This document shows positions 54,396 to 64,000 of a DNA stretch of 64,000 nt, one piece after another. The stretch comes from Amyloporia xantha (taxonomy: Eukaryota; Basidiomycota; Agaricomycetes; Polyporales; Adustoporiaceae): assembly GCA_036971615.1 (NCBI GenBank), contig JAYKKR010000013.1, positions 186,001 through 250,000 of the forward strand. The letters run 5' to 3'. Made by a program: the position numbers and the translations under genes. Positions within the stretch are counted from its first letter, which is position 1, and each line of letters opens with the position of its first letter. The notes beneath the pieces were generated by a model, which was not told where the DNA came from, made no database searches, and worked only from the letters and a program-made list of their open reading frames with translations.

Positions 54396-55290
54396 AGGAA
54401 TTCGATTAGAGGAGAAGTAAAAGCAAAGCAGCGCGTTTGAAGGTAGTAAGAGTTGGTTAGATTGCGCATGAGAGGGGAAATCAAACCAAACACGATCCTC
54501 TATCAGTGTCCTCTATCAGTGATTGAGGACGATAGGGATTACTGACATTACTAATCTGCCGCACTCTTGGGGAAGGTGCTTCAAGTTCTAAGTTCTCACA
54601 ATGACTAGTTTCGAAGCAGTAGCATCTTTATGTTGTCGTATTCACTTGCTGCAGATGTCATAGAGGTCCATGATGTGGCATGCTAGCGCTCCGAGTCCGA
54701 CGACTCGACGAGGACTGTACTCGTATCACTTCCCAGCTTTCACACGCATCTCTTCTCGCAGAATCATATACTATGCGCAACCAACGACTCGGCACACCCC
54801 CTTAGTCGGCAGTAACGCAAAAGTAACACCGTCGTCACGGACTGTCACTTACGCCGACTTCGAAGTCCGCTCGGCATTCTTAAGTCCGAAGTGTAGCTTT
54901 TGCCACCTGTGGCAAAATGCGTGCGCCAGAACGAAGTCCGCCACGGCAGGGTTCCGGCGAGTGACTGACCAGCGTGACAAACGCCTTGAATCGTCGAAAA
55001 GAAGGGACTCTTCGAATACTCAACCGTTTCCTTTCGTTCAAGCTCGAAGTGACGGTAGGCATATTCAAACATGTGTCAGTATGAAATATCTAAGACATCC
55101 AGCTGTGTTCGAGTGTAGCATCACACAAGTGCCGACTTGGGGGGTGTGCCGAGTCACTGGTTGCGCATAGTACCTTCTACACCCTTATTGGAGATCTCTG
55201 TACTAATGCTCAACCATCAGTACAATTCTGACATACACACACTGATACACAACGACATCACCCTACAAGACACTGTACATAGTTTTGCGA
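54396..55290. other. Upstream region of the RdRP gene, with a perfect palindrome
   Basis: About 900 bp without a supported gene. At 54898-54917 TTTTGCCAC-CT-GTGGCAAAA is a perfect 9-bp inverted repeat, about 500 bp upstream of the RdRP start; it could bind a dimeric regulator. Confidence 0.5.
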
Positions 55291-56898
55291 TCATCCTTGT
55301 ACTAAGACACACTGGCGCCCACCGACCTCGACAGGCTCCATGTGCTCGACGATGACGCTTAGTACAGAATCTTTACCGAGACTGCTATGAGCACCATAAG
55401 CCCTCGCAACGTCCCATTCTAAACCCAACTCGACGTCGTCAGATGTACGCACGCCACGAGTCAGCACATGTGGCTCCTTGCTGCCGACCTGACCTATGGC
55501 GCTCAACGTGCTTGTAGAGCCGGCAGCTGAGGGATCGGCGAGATCAGGCGTCGGGACGGACTCAGATGTAGGGGGCGAAGGCGAACGGCAGAACGACAGC
55601 GACGGTGACATGGACTCTGCGGATCCGGATCCTGGGGGACCATCGCGCGAGGTTCGCGCTATACTAGGGGTGGAGTAGCGCGATTCGCATGACTTATACG
55701 ACACGCCTGTGAGACTGGCGGAGCCGCCACTGGCACGGCTGGCACAATGCATATCTTCTGTCGAGCTTTTAGATGCGTCAGACAGCGCAGAGTCTGCTCC
55801 TGGGGATTTCGACCCGCCATGGCGGTCCAGTGGGGCGAACACGTTCGTGGAGAGAATGTGCGTGACATCCTCGAATTGACCGTCATTGTTGGATGCGAAA
55901 ACTCGCCAGTCCGATGAGGGGTTGGACCGATGCATGTAAGGACCACCTCGCGCTTGCTGCGACAAGACGGGTAGCGTAACTTCCTGGGGTGATGGTGGGC
56001 CTGGGACAAGACTGTTCTTTTCGTCCTCCTCTTGGAGTATTGATTGTACCTTTTGGCCTTGGACCACACTCGGGAGGTCGAAGCGTACTCTCCTCTCGTC
56101 CCTCTTGGCGCGTCTAAGACGTGATGGGACTTTGCAGCGCATGCATACCATGGTGACCACGAGAAAGGTGAGTGTGCCAATGGCAAGGAACGCCGCGAGA
56201 ATAGCCGACCGACGCGATTGCTGGCTCGCCGCGTTGGAGGTTGCTTGGTCCGGGGCAGGCGGGTTTGGGTCAGTGATATCGGTTGCCGCAGGCTTTGGAC
56301 TAGCAGATGAGATAACTGGCGAAGTATCGCTTCGATTCAGCGAAGAAGAGGATGGCAATGCAGCTGAGGATGTACGTGAGGGAATCACATTTTGTACATC
56401 TGTGCCTGCGGTCGACGGCGGGACATACAAAGTCGTGCGAGAGATAGAGGCCAGAGAGTTCGTGAACGCATCCGTTGAGAGAGACGCTGGCGTACGAGAG
56501 CTTCCGCCAGCAGATATTGCATCTTTATTGAAGGCGCCGTCCCCTTTTGCAGTAGAGGAAGGAGCGACGTCTGAATCTGAGTATTTAGAATCGACCGAAC
56601 TATAAGCGCTCGAAGGCCGAGGTATAGCCACGATAGTCTCAGTCGTTGCAACCCATGTCAGCGACCCTGCAGCTAATTCAGAAGCCAAGAGGGCCCCAGA
56701 ATTTGAGGGGGGTGAAGCCGCGGTTGCGCTCGCGGCAGCATCCCTCGGAGGTGCCGACGCAAGGACACTTGGCTGCACAATAATGGATTCCGTAATGACT
56801 GAGACAGAGAAAGAAGTGGGAGTGGGCGCCGCGAGGATGCATAGAGAAGAAGATATGAGGAGGAGGTGACGAACGAGTGACTGGTGAGGAGGACCCAT
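55291..56898 (-). CDS. Secreted, Ser/Thr-rich single-pass membrane protein
   Basis: One uninterrupted frame of 535 residues from ATG 56898. A hydrophobic signal peptide (RHLLLISSSLCILAAPTPT) leads into about 200 residues rich in Ser, Thr, Ala and Pro, typical of O-mannosylated wall-spanning stalks. One membrane helix follows (SAILAAFLAIGTLTFLVVTMVCM), then a basic stop-transfer segment (RCKVPSRLRRAKRDERRVRF). The cytoplasmic part of some 270 residues is disordered and Ser-rich, ending VEVGGRQCVLVQG. The layout resembles Mid2/Wsc-type stress sensors, but no WSC cysteine domain is present and no family can be named. It is divergent from the CIA30 gene across 680 bp. Confidence 0.75.
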   Translation of the reverse strand: MGPPHQSLVRHLLLISSSLCILAAPTPTSFSVSVITESIIVQPSVLASAPPRDAAASATAASPPSNSGALLASELAAGSLTWVATTETIVAIPRPSSAYSSVDSKYSDSDVAPSSTAKGDGAFNKDAISAGGSSRTPASLSTDAFTNSLASISRTTLYVPPSTAGTDVQNVIPSRTSSAALPSSSSLNRSDTSPVISSASPKPAATDITDPNPPAPDQATSNAASQQSRRSAILAAFLAIGTLTFLVVTMVCMRCKVPSRLRRAKRDERRVRFDLPSVVQGQKVQSILQEEDEKNSLVPGPPSPQEVTLPVLSQQARGGPYMHRSNPSSDWRVFASNNDGQFEDVTHILSTNVFAPLDRHGGSKSPGADSALSDASKSSTEDMHCASRASGGSASLTGVSYKSCESRYSTPSIARTSRDGPPGSGSAESMSPSLSFCRSPSPPTSESVPTPDLADPSAAGSTSTLSAIGQVGSKEPHVLTRGVRTSDDVELGLEWDVARAYGAHSSLGKDSVLSVIVEHMEPVEVGGRQCVLVQG

Positions 56899-57577
56899 TG
56901 TGAGGAGAAAGACCGTGAGTGCCGTGTGGGCGTGTGGATGCTAGGTAGACGTAAAGGCCAAGCAGTCCAAGGAGCCATACATGTGGCTGAGTGTATATGT
57001 ATGAGTTGGGCTGACGGTGTCAAGGCGGAGGCTGACATGCGTCACGTACTGGCAGCCTCCATACAGTGGAAAGTGGGCCTTGAAAGTCTCCCGAGGACGT
57101 TCACATGAATAGACGGGGTGTATTTGTTTAACCCCATTTGATCAGATGTAGATTCGACGTTGAGCACATAGCTATAGGAGACTCCAGGTGAACCATCCAA
57201 CTTCAATGAACATTAACAGATACGATGATCGGTGAAAATTTCACTTCGTTAGTCTTCGACTTACAGCATTTAAACCTGCAGAATTTAGAATGTTTTTCTG
57301 AGACCGTATGTGACCGGTAACGTTGAGCCGAGACTCAGCCTAGAGGAGGTCAAAGTTCAGTGTTCACGGTCAGCGGGCACGCCGGGCGCGGTACGCGTAG
57401 CGTCGCGTCGGATCACGTGAAGGTACTTGGAGCAGTCTGGCACAAGTCTGGACTCTGGCGCATGAGTTGTAGCCCATGGCATCCTCAACCCCACTGCTTC
57501 CTCAACGTCGTACGCTCAGGATATCTCTATTTTCAGATTGCGTATATCTCAGTTAATTTGCCCTACCCTGAGCCGAA
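56899..57577. promoter_or_regulatory. Divergent intergenic region between membrane protein and CIA30 genes
   Basis: 679 bp between two start codons on opposite strands. No clear TATA box or other named site was found. Confidence 0.4.
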
Positions 57578-58645
57578 ATGTCTCGATTAACACAGTACCT
57601 CAATCGTACTGGCAAACTCGTGAGGGACAATACGTCTCGGGGTACGCATAACGATTCATAATATTATTCGTTGACATAAACTTCTGTTTCAGTCATGCGT
57701 ATGCAAGGCACAGACGAACCCTCACGCGCGCCGAAGACCTTGTTTACCCTCAACTCTCGCGAAGATCTCGCACAATTCGCCACAGGCTGTGATTCAGATG
57801 TCGGAGGAACCTCAACCGTCCACCTTGACCTCGACGAATCTAGCATGTTACCTGCACCAGGCGGGAAGGGTACTGAGGAAATTAGACGGTCGACTGGGAA
57901 ATTTTGGGGCGACATGCGTCTCGGTGTACGCGGTGGATTGGAGGGGAAAATCAGAGGTGGCTACGCTGGATTCCGGAGTAAGGCACGCGGTATATGGTCT
58001 CATTTCGAGAAGCGCTACCTGACCTTGACTTGGTCATGTCGCTAGCCCCGCACAACGTTGTTTGGCGAGATAACGGACGACGTATCGATGCACGATTTCC
58101 TTTCCTTGCGTCTCCGAGTGGCTGGGCACCCACGAACGCGGAACTCGTACTATGTGAACATTCAAACCGATGGACCCATCACTACTGATTTGTGGCAGCA
58201 TCGGATCTACTTCCGACGTGATGACGGTGGCTGGGAAGACATCCATGTAAGTTCCATTCCCCGTTCATCTCCTGATTTACCACCATCCGAGCTTGCATGA
58301 TTCACTTTTGGCATCTTGAACCAGATTCCATTCAAGGATTTTCGTCCTCACAAATGCCGGAGAAGTATCACAACACCAGATCACGATGTTCCGTGAGCGT
58401 GTGCGCACAATCGGTATCTCACTTTTGGGTGGTAATAGTGGCGTTGAGGGGCCATTCGAGCTCGGAATTGACTCAATTATGGCTGTCAATGATAAGGATC
58501 TACCTCACCGCTCTCGGAAACGTGCGTATGATCTGTTTCTTGCATCACATGCATCTTCTGAACATTGTGCTAATGCAAATATTGTTCTCCGGTTTCAGAC
58601 AAGGAGGTTACAGATGGGACACAGTGGGAGAGGCCTTCAGTCTGA
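57578..58645 (+). CDS. CIA30-family mitochondrial complex I assembly factor (NDUFAF1-like)
   Basis: Exons as read: 57578-57641, 57693-57982, 58046-58246, 58325-58521, 58599-58645. It starts MSRLTQYLNRTGKLVRDN, a basic amphipathic N-terminus suited to mitochondrial import. The CIA30 beta-jelly-roll fold shows TSTVHLDLDES, GKFWGDMRL, GGYAGFRSKPRTTLFGEITDD, SLRLRVAGHPRTRNSYYVNIQTD, IPFKDF, LTNAGEVSQHQITMFRERVRTIGISL and GPFELGIDSI. It chaperones the membrane arm of NADH dehydrogenase. The exon 2/3 junction needs a GC donor (AAG|GCACGC, 57983). After IPFKDF the frame slips by one base at TTTT 58339-58342; three T would restore the family sequence. Confidence 0.87.
57983..58045 (+). other. Non-canonical GC-AG intron in the CIA30 gene
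   Basis: The coding sequence on both sides is in phase (RSK|PRTTLFGE) only if the intron runs from GCACGC to TCGCTAG; a CTGAC branch-point-like site lies inside. GC donors are a small minority in fungi. Confidence 0.7.
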
Positions 58646-59323
58646 GAGTGACAATATTCGTGTTGTTTATCTACTCAAGTAGCTACCTTTAATGGCGTTG
58701 CGAAGTCCTTGTAGAATATGCTAACGTGACGGATTCCAGCTTTGCCATGTTGTGCCCCGGTACATCCAATGTGTAAGCAGTATTGAGAGTACTGGAACAG
58801 AAGTGGAAACGAAAGTCATAGCCACCACACTTGAAGAAGCTTGTCAATAGAGCGTGTGCAGGCTACGAAGGCATGTTGTGCTTCTGAGAACCGTGCGCGA
58901 TATGTCTCTAGATACAGTCGCATGAACTGGTCTCCGAGAGGACACGCGTACGAAGGCAGTTGTCCTGTGCTTCCTCAACGGTGTAATCGTTCTTCTCGTA
59001 ACCGGATCATATAGTATCTACGTCCTCAGGCCAGTCTTCGGAAGCAACGGAATGTAATGATGATATACACTGCCTCTGTCAGAATAAGTCTGCATCGACT
59101 CCTGACCCCTTGTTACATGCCCGTTCTGAGAGGTCAATAATATCACAAACCGCGAGCCGATGGACGCTGTGTCCGTCTCAGACTGTAACCTGGCTAGAAT
59201 CCGAGCCCAGAAATTTGCTCGGTGTGGTTCCTCCCTGAATTATGATGTATACCAGCAGTGATGTTAAAATTGGATATCGATACATGGTGCAGCCGATTAC
59301 TTTTTGCCCAGCCGAATAGCAAA
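58646..59323. other. Intergenic region, convergent ends of CIA30 and homoaconitase
   Basis: 678 bp without recognisable genes or repeats. Confidence 0.45.
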
Positions 59324-61566
59324 TCACGCTTCCGCCTGGATAGATTTGAGCACATAGCCCTCTAAACCCTCACACACCCACAGCTCCTGCACACTCGTGC
59401 CGACGACGCCGACGGTATACGTCTTTTTGTCTCCATTCGTCCAGCTCACCTCGACCTTGCCCGCCGCAACCTGGACGTCCACAGTCAGCCCTTCGTTGAC
59501 CGTCAGCTCGCCCTTCTTCCCGCCAGCGCCGCGCTTGCCGTCCTTTGCAAACTCCTGTGTGAGGTCCGCGACAAGCTCGGGGCACTCGACACACACAAGC
59601 CCGTTGTTGATCGCATTGCGCTTGAAGATATCGCCAAATGAGCCCGCAATCACGAGCGGTACCCCTGCGGACTTGAGTGCCGTCGCTGCCTGCTCGCGCG
59701 AGGAGCCGGTGCCGAAGTTGAAGCCAGATACAAGGATTGTGCCTTGCTTGATGCCCGAGTCTGAAGTGCTCCTCGACTGCTCCTTCCGCATGGACGCGAC
59801 GAGACCGGCGAACGAGGGGTCGTAGTTCTCCATCACAACTTCCGCTTGACGCTCGAGCGTGATGTCGTCTTGGTATGTGTATTTACCAGGATACAAGGCA
59901 TCGGTGTTCAGGTTGTCCTGCGGCGCGAACAGCACTGGCCCGCTAAATGACGAAGGGAAACCAGGCAAGACGGCCTCTTTCTGCACAGTGGCAAGATCGA
60001 CAGACGACTGAGTGGAGGGTGTCGCGATTGAGAAGGTGGGTACACAGGCCGGAGGAAGCAGCGCAGGGTCGAGAGAGTCTGGTCCGCAGATGTAGCCCTT
60101 TACTGCACTCGCAGCCACGACAGCCGGACTAGCGAGGTATGCCTGAGCTTTCGGACTGCCCATGCGCCCCTTGTAATTCCGATTCGTCGCGCTGATTCCG
60201 ACCTCTCCATCCTCGAGCAGGCCTGTCCCGAGCCCAATGCAGGGCCCGCAACCAGAGGGAAGAGGCTTAGCACCAGCAGAGATGAGGGTCTGCCAGTCGC
60301 CCAGACGCTCAGCGTCCTGCTGGACTTCCGAGCTCGCCGCGGCAATGTAGAACTGCACACCTGGTGCGACCTTGTGATCCTTCACTACCGCCGCAGCGGC
60401 AGAGATGTCCGACAGACGTGCGTTCGTGCAACTGAGGAGGTAAGCCTTCTGAATGGGAATGTGCTGGGACTCGAGTGTGGGGAGAGCGGTGGAGACTTTG
60501 ACGCTGTTTGGGCCGGAGACGTGTGGAACGAGCGTGGACAGGTCGAATATCAGGTGCGAGGAGTATGAGGCATCTGGGTCCGAACGGAGATCCATCCCAC
60601 GTAGCTTATCTAGACGACGACGGTTGATCCTGGGATGTTCTGGAGGCGGAGGGATAGACGACGAGAGAGCAGGGGAAGTGAAAGTTCGCAGCTCCATTCT
60701 CTTCAGTGCCCGTTCATACCATTGCAAAAGGACATTATCGACGGGGAAAACGCCGACGAGAGCACCCCATTCCGTAGTCATGTTCGCGATAGTGAGACGA
60801 TCATCGACCGATAGCGCTGACACACCTTCGCCCGCGAACTCGATGGCAGCATTCAGCACTTCATCGTTATTGAAAACGCCGCACAGCGCAACGATGACAT
60901 CCTTGCCGGTGACACCAGGGGCCAACTTTCCCTTGAACTCCACTTTTACCATGCGAGGCACCTGCCACCACGTCTTCCCAGTTGCCCACAGCGCAGCAGC
61001 GTCCGTACGCACAATAGGCGTACCGACACACCCGACACCTCCGTACATGTTGCTGTGACTATCGCTAGCCACAGTGAGTGTGTGAGGAAAGGCATAACCC
61101 TCCTCCACAAGAACCTGGTGACCGATTCCTCGACCTGCCGGGTAGAAGTCTATGCCATGATCCCTAGCAAAGGCCTCGATCGAGGTGTACTTCATCATGT
61201 TCTTCTGGGACCTGTTCTGGACATCGTGATCGAGGGTGAAGACCAGCTGCGAGGGATTCTTGATACGGGGCGCACCAAGTGATTTGAATCTGTAATGATT
61301 TAGCGTCGCCAACGAAATGCACGCAGAAGATTTACTCACTTGGATATCACTGGTCCAGTGTTGTCGTGAGTCATAACATGTTGTGGACGTATCATAACAT
61401 AGTCTCCCGCCTTTACCGCCTTTCCCTCGGGTAGATCGACAGCATATTTCTGCACCACTTTCTCGATGATGGTCTGGGGTATCCGCGGAGCATCCGAGAC
61501 GGTAGCGAAAGACCTTGTTGCGACTAGACGGGCGCACCTCGAGCCGGAGAGAAATAATAGCCCCAT
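59324..61566 (-). CDS. LYS4: Homoaconitase, mitochondrial (lysine biosynthesis)
   Basis: CDS is complement of 61340-61566 plus 59324-61289, 730 residues; the 50-bp intron joins VIS-K-FKSLGAPR in phase. An Arg-rich presequence (MGLLFLSGSRCARLVATRSFATV) targets mitochondria. Aconitase-fold signatures: HVMTHDNTGPV, HQVLVEEGYAFPHTLTVASDSHSNMYGGVG, LLSCTNARLSD and SGCGPCIGLGTG (the three 4Fe-4S cysteines), NRNYKGRMG and, in the swivel domain, SGFNFGTGSSREQA. It converts homocitrate via homoaconitate to homoisocitrate in the fungal alpha-aminoadipate pathway. The intron has no stop in one frame, so a longer frame reaching 61609 is an artefact. The gene ends in ...SIQAEA. Intact. Confidence 0.95.
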
Positions 61567-61932
61567 GAGAATAAGCACCTCGCTGCTGACCGCAGCCTCC
61601 TGAGCTCACGAGCCAACAGGACCTCCGAAGCTTCTGCGTATAACGGTGAAGATGGGCGTTACACAGAGGGAGAGAACTTATTCAATTACTATTAGACAAG
61701 ACGATCGAGAGCATGTGACTCGTGTGACTGCATTCACGTGACAAATACGTCACGCGTCGGCAGTCCTCACGCCGAGCATTTGCGTCCGTTCCGTGGATTC
61801 ACCGGCAATGAGCTGAGGCATTTACACCCTCGACATCACCATTCATCCCTATAGCTCTGCTGTGCCTCCTCAGTCTCACTGAGGAACTCTCCGATGTTAC
61901 GGTCGACCTCATGCTGTCTGGGAGCTGAAACA
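61567..61932. promoter_or_regulatory. Divergent promoter of homoaconitase and TMLH-like genes
   Basis: 366 bp between opposite starts. TCACGTGAC (61734-61742), a palindromic E-box/CACGTG site, and GTGACTCG-type sequences lie within; CACGTG sites are common in divergent fungal metabolic promoters. Function is inferred. Confidence 0.45.
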
Positions 61933-63940
61933 ATGAGCTTGAGGAGGAATACCATTAGCGGCGTGTCGAAAGCTTTGAGGAGAGACCGTATTTTGGCCTC
62001 ACCACCGTCTGTAGCGGTATGTCAGAGTTATTCTTGTGGAAATTAGCACTATCCTCATATTTCAAACTCTAAAGTGGAGATGCCGAAATGTGTCTATGCG
62101 AGTAGACCGGCCGTATGCAACCAGTACATTCTCTCGATGGGCTTCTGCAGCTGCAGCCTTGAAACCTGCGCCACCACTACCATCATCACCCGACAAATCT
62201 ACGGAAGATTCGACCTCATTAACACCTGACCTGCCTACAAGCAGGATCGATGACCGCCAAGTTGTGATCGGCTGGGATACACATACTTGGTCGCGATAGT
62301 ATGTATTGCTCTAACCTTCGCCTGCACCTCCGTCACAGCTGATGTATAAACGCATGTGGATCTAGCCATCACATCTGGCTACGAGATCACTGTCGATGCC
62401 CTCAGTGTTTTCATCCGGTCACGAAACAGCGTCTTGTCAACACATTCGAGGTAAGTCTTCGCGCTTTCATTTCATATGCCTTGCGTCTCATCAGTATGAC
62501 CAGTTACCACCCGACGTTCAGCCCGTGCATGTTGAGTCCAAAGCAGAGGGATTGGAAATAAAATGCAATTACCATGAGTTACATCTGCTCTGTTGCAAGT
62601 TCTAATACTACTTTGTAAAGGGCCATCATCGCAACCTCACACATCTTTCTATCCGTGGTCATGGCTGCAGCAACATTCGTATGACCCACCACTAGCCAGG
62701 CCACCTTCGTCAGAGTATGGCATGATTCTATTTCAGTACACCTTTTCCTTCACTGACTTCACAAAAGAAAGATTCTCTGGGGCTCGAAGATTCTACAAGA
62801 TCCACCTACCGTAACATATGAAGAAGCCATGGCAGAGGGCGATGAGGGACTATTCAAGTGGTTATCGAATGTGGTTAGTGGACCCGTTAGATAAATTCCG
62901 AGACGACTACTGAACGCCATTCTTTCAGCATAAATTCGGATTCTGCTTTATAAGTGGTGTCCCACCCACACCAGAAGCTACCGAAGAGTTGTCTTGTCGG
63001 ATTGGATTTATCCGCGAGACGCAGTGTGCGTCAGAGTCTTGGAAGTAATACGCGGAAGTTGATCTGTCCTCTGTAGACGGAAAATTCTGGGACTTCACTT
63101 CGGACCTTGCAAAGGGTGACACGGCTTACACAACAATGGCGCTGGGGGCGCACACAGATACAACGTACTACGTATGCCCTTTGTCCAGCCATCCTCTGCA
63201 ATTGCCTTATCATCTCGCCCAGACTGACCCATGTGGTCTGCAACTATTCCACTTGCTCGAGCACACAGACGGTAAGGGCGGCGCCACCTGCTTGTCGACG
63301 GCTTCTACGTCGCGTCGATACTAGAAGAACTGCATCCAGAAGCGTACGCTCTCCTCTCGAATGTGCGCGTCCCAGCACACGCCGCTGGCGAGCCTGGCGC
63401 CTTGTACATCCCGACACCCAGCTCCGGCTACCCTGTCCTTAGGCATGCAGATGATAAACTAATACAGGTAAGGTGGAACAACGATGATAGGAGCGTGATG
63501 AGCCATTTGGAGCCTGCACTGGTAGAGGAGTGGTGAGTGCTATTGCTCGCTCTGTCGCGCTGTGGCTATTAGGCTAATGTTTTCTAGGTACGACGCGATT
63601 CGGAAGTGGCACCAGCTCCTGACGAGTGCGGACTCTGAGTATTGGGTCCAATTATCACCCGGGACTGCAGTCGGTGAGTACATCCGCGTCAGCAAGCCTC
63701 ACTCACGCACGTTCCCTCTGATATATCTTCATTTCAACAGTGGTCGACAATCATCGGGTGCTTCATGGACGCTCTGCCTTTGACGGCAAGAGACGGATGT
63801 GCGGAGCATACATTGGCATTGACGAATACCGCTCGAAGCTCGCCGTCTTATCGGAGAAGTTCGCCCCTGATAATGTCGTCCGTGAGACTACGCCTTATGC
63901 GAGCGTCAACGGCCGCAGTGTATGGAATCCAGCACTATGA
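61933..63940 (+). CDS. Trimethyllysine dioxygenase-like Fe(II)/2-oxoglutarate enzyme (carnitine pathway)
   Basis: ATG 61933 (MSLRRNTISGVSKALRRDR) gives a basic presequence-like start. Spliced exons give IWLRDHCRCPQCFHP (the N-terminal zinc-binding DUF971 part), FYPWSWLQQHSYDPPL, FGFCFISGVPPTPEATEEL and FWDFTSDLAKGDTAYTTMALGAHTDTTYYTDPCGLQLFHLL. The latter carries the HxD iron ligands. VDNHRVLHGRSAF carries the third His, and the end is GRSVWNPAL at 63940. This matches TMLH, first step of carnitine synthesis. One intron appears to use a GC donor (62565-62620). At 63287-63288 (GCCACCTG) a C is missing relative to the expected GGATLLVDGFY frame, so a one-base deletion or assembly error interrupts the frame. 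Confidence 0.82.
62565..62620 (+). other. Apparent GC-AG intron in the TMLH-like gene
   Basis: EIK-W-PSSQPHTSFYPW is continuous only when the intron runs from GCAATT to TTTGTAAAG; no GT donor gives the right phase. A base error at the donor is the alternative. Confidence 0.5.
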
Positions 63941-64000
63941 CATATTGTTACTGTACAGGCTCCTGACCGAAGGCATAACCTGCTGTTGTGAGTTCCTCTA

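Noticed and set aside
61290..61609. Longer homoaconitase frame starting at 61609
   Set aside because: It runs through an in-phase intron and reads exon 1 in the wrong frame; the spliced form has the aconitase motifs and a presequence.

Overview
The window reads as one contig of a filamentous basidiomycete, most likely a mushroom-forming Agaricomycete. Genes are split by many 50-60 bp GT-AG introns, Ras has the fungal GGGGVGK P-loop, and there are a cellular RNA-dependent RNA polymerase, a fungal homoaconitase and KDZ/TET-JBP transposon genes typical of Agaricomycetes. No genus can be assigned from the sequence alone.

The left 36 kb is layered mobile DNA. At 1-7285 a Ty3/gypsy retrotransposon runs on the minus strand. 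Its Gag-protease frame ends in a UGA that is in frame with an open reverse transcriptase-RNase H-integrase frame running off the left edge; the stop is followed by CUAG and a perfect 8-bp stem-loop, a classic readthrough arrangement. This element abuts a fragment (C) of a terminal-inverted-repeat family whose full-length members are A (8170-11287, carrying a broken GT69 glycosyltransferase fragment) and B (14487-17205). The family has CATCAGGAAAAAC ends, 2-bp target duplications and arrays of CTCAGAG-like words near the ends.

The centre of the window is a giant KDZ-class DNA transposon, about 14,079-35,906 (21.8 kb, or 19.1 kb without nested element B). It has near-identical inverted ends, an 86-bp subterminal tandem repeat (4 units left, 15 right) and a 9-bp target duplication. 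It carries six genes in strict alternation (- + - + - +): a Ser/Pro-repeat protein, a Cys-cluster/coiled-coil protein, an HMG-like protein, a TET/JBP dioxygenase, the CxC2-KDZ transposase and a small protein. Between the last gene and the right array lies a 2.2-kb non-coding block made of several families of imperfect hairpins, one repeated every 157-158 bp with compensatory stem changes; I consider this the least explained structure here. The element seems to have landed in a 5' leader intron of a small host gene: the TATA box and donor site lie left of it and the acceptor and coding region right of it.

From 35.9 kb on the sequence is ordinary host chromosome: a small hypothetical protein, a Rieske-type AIF-like oxidoreductase, DNA polymerase eta, a seven-helix receptor with a long Ser-rich tail, Ras, an RNAi-type RdRP, a secreted single-pass membrane protein, a CIA30 complex I assembly factor, mitochondrial homoaconitase and a trimethyllysine dioxygenase. 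Five otherwise good genes (two host, three transposon) need a one-base change in a short homopolymer to stay in frame, which suggests assembly errors rather than pseudogenes.
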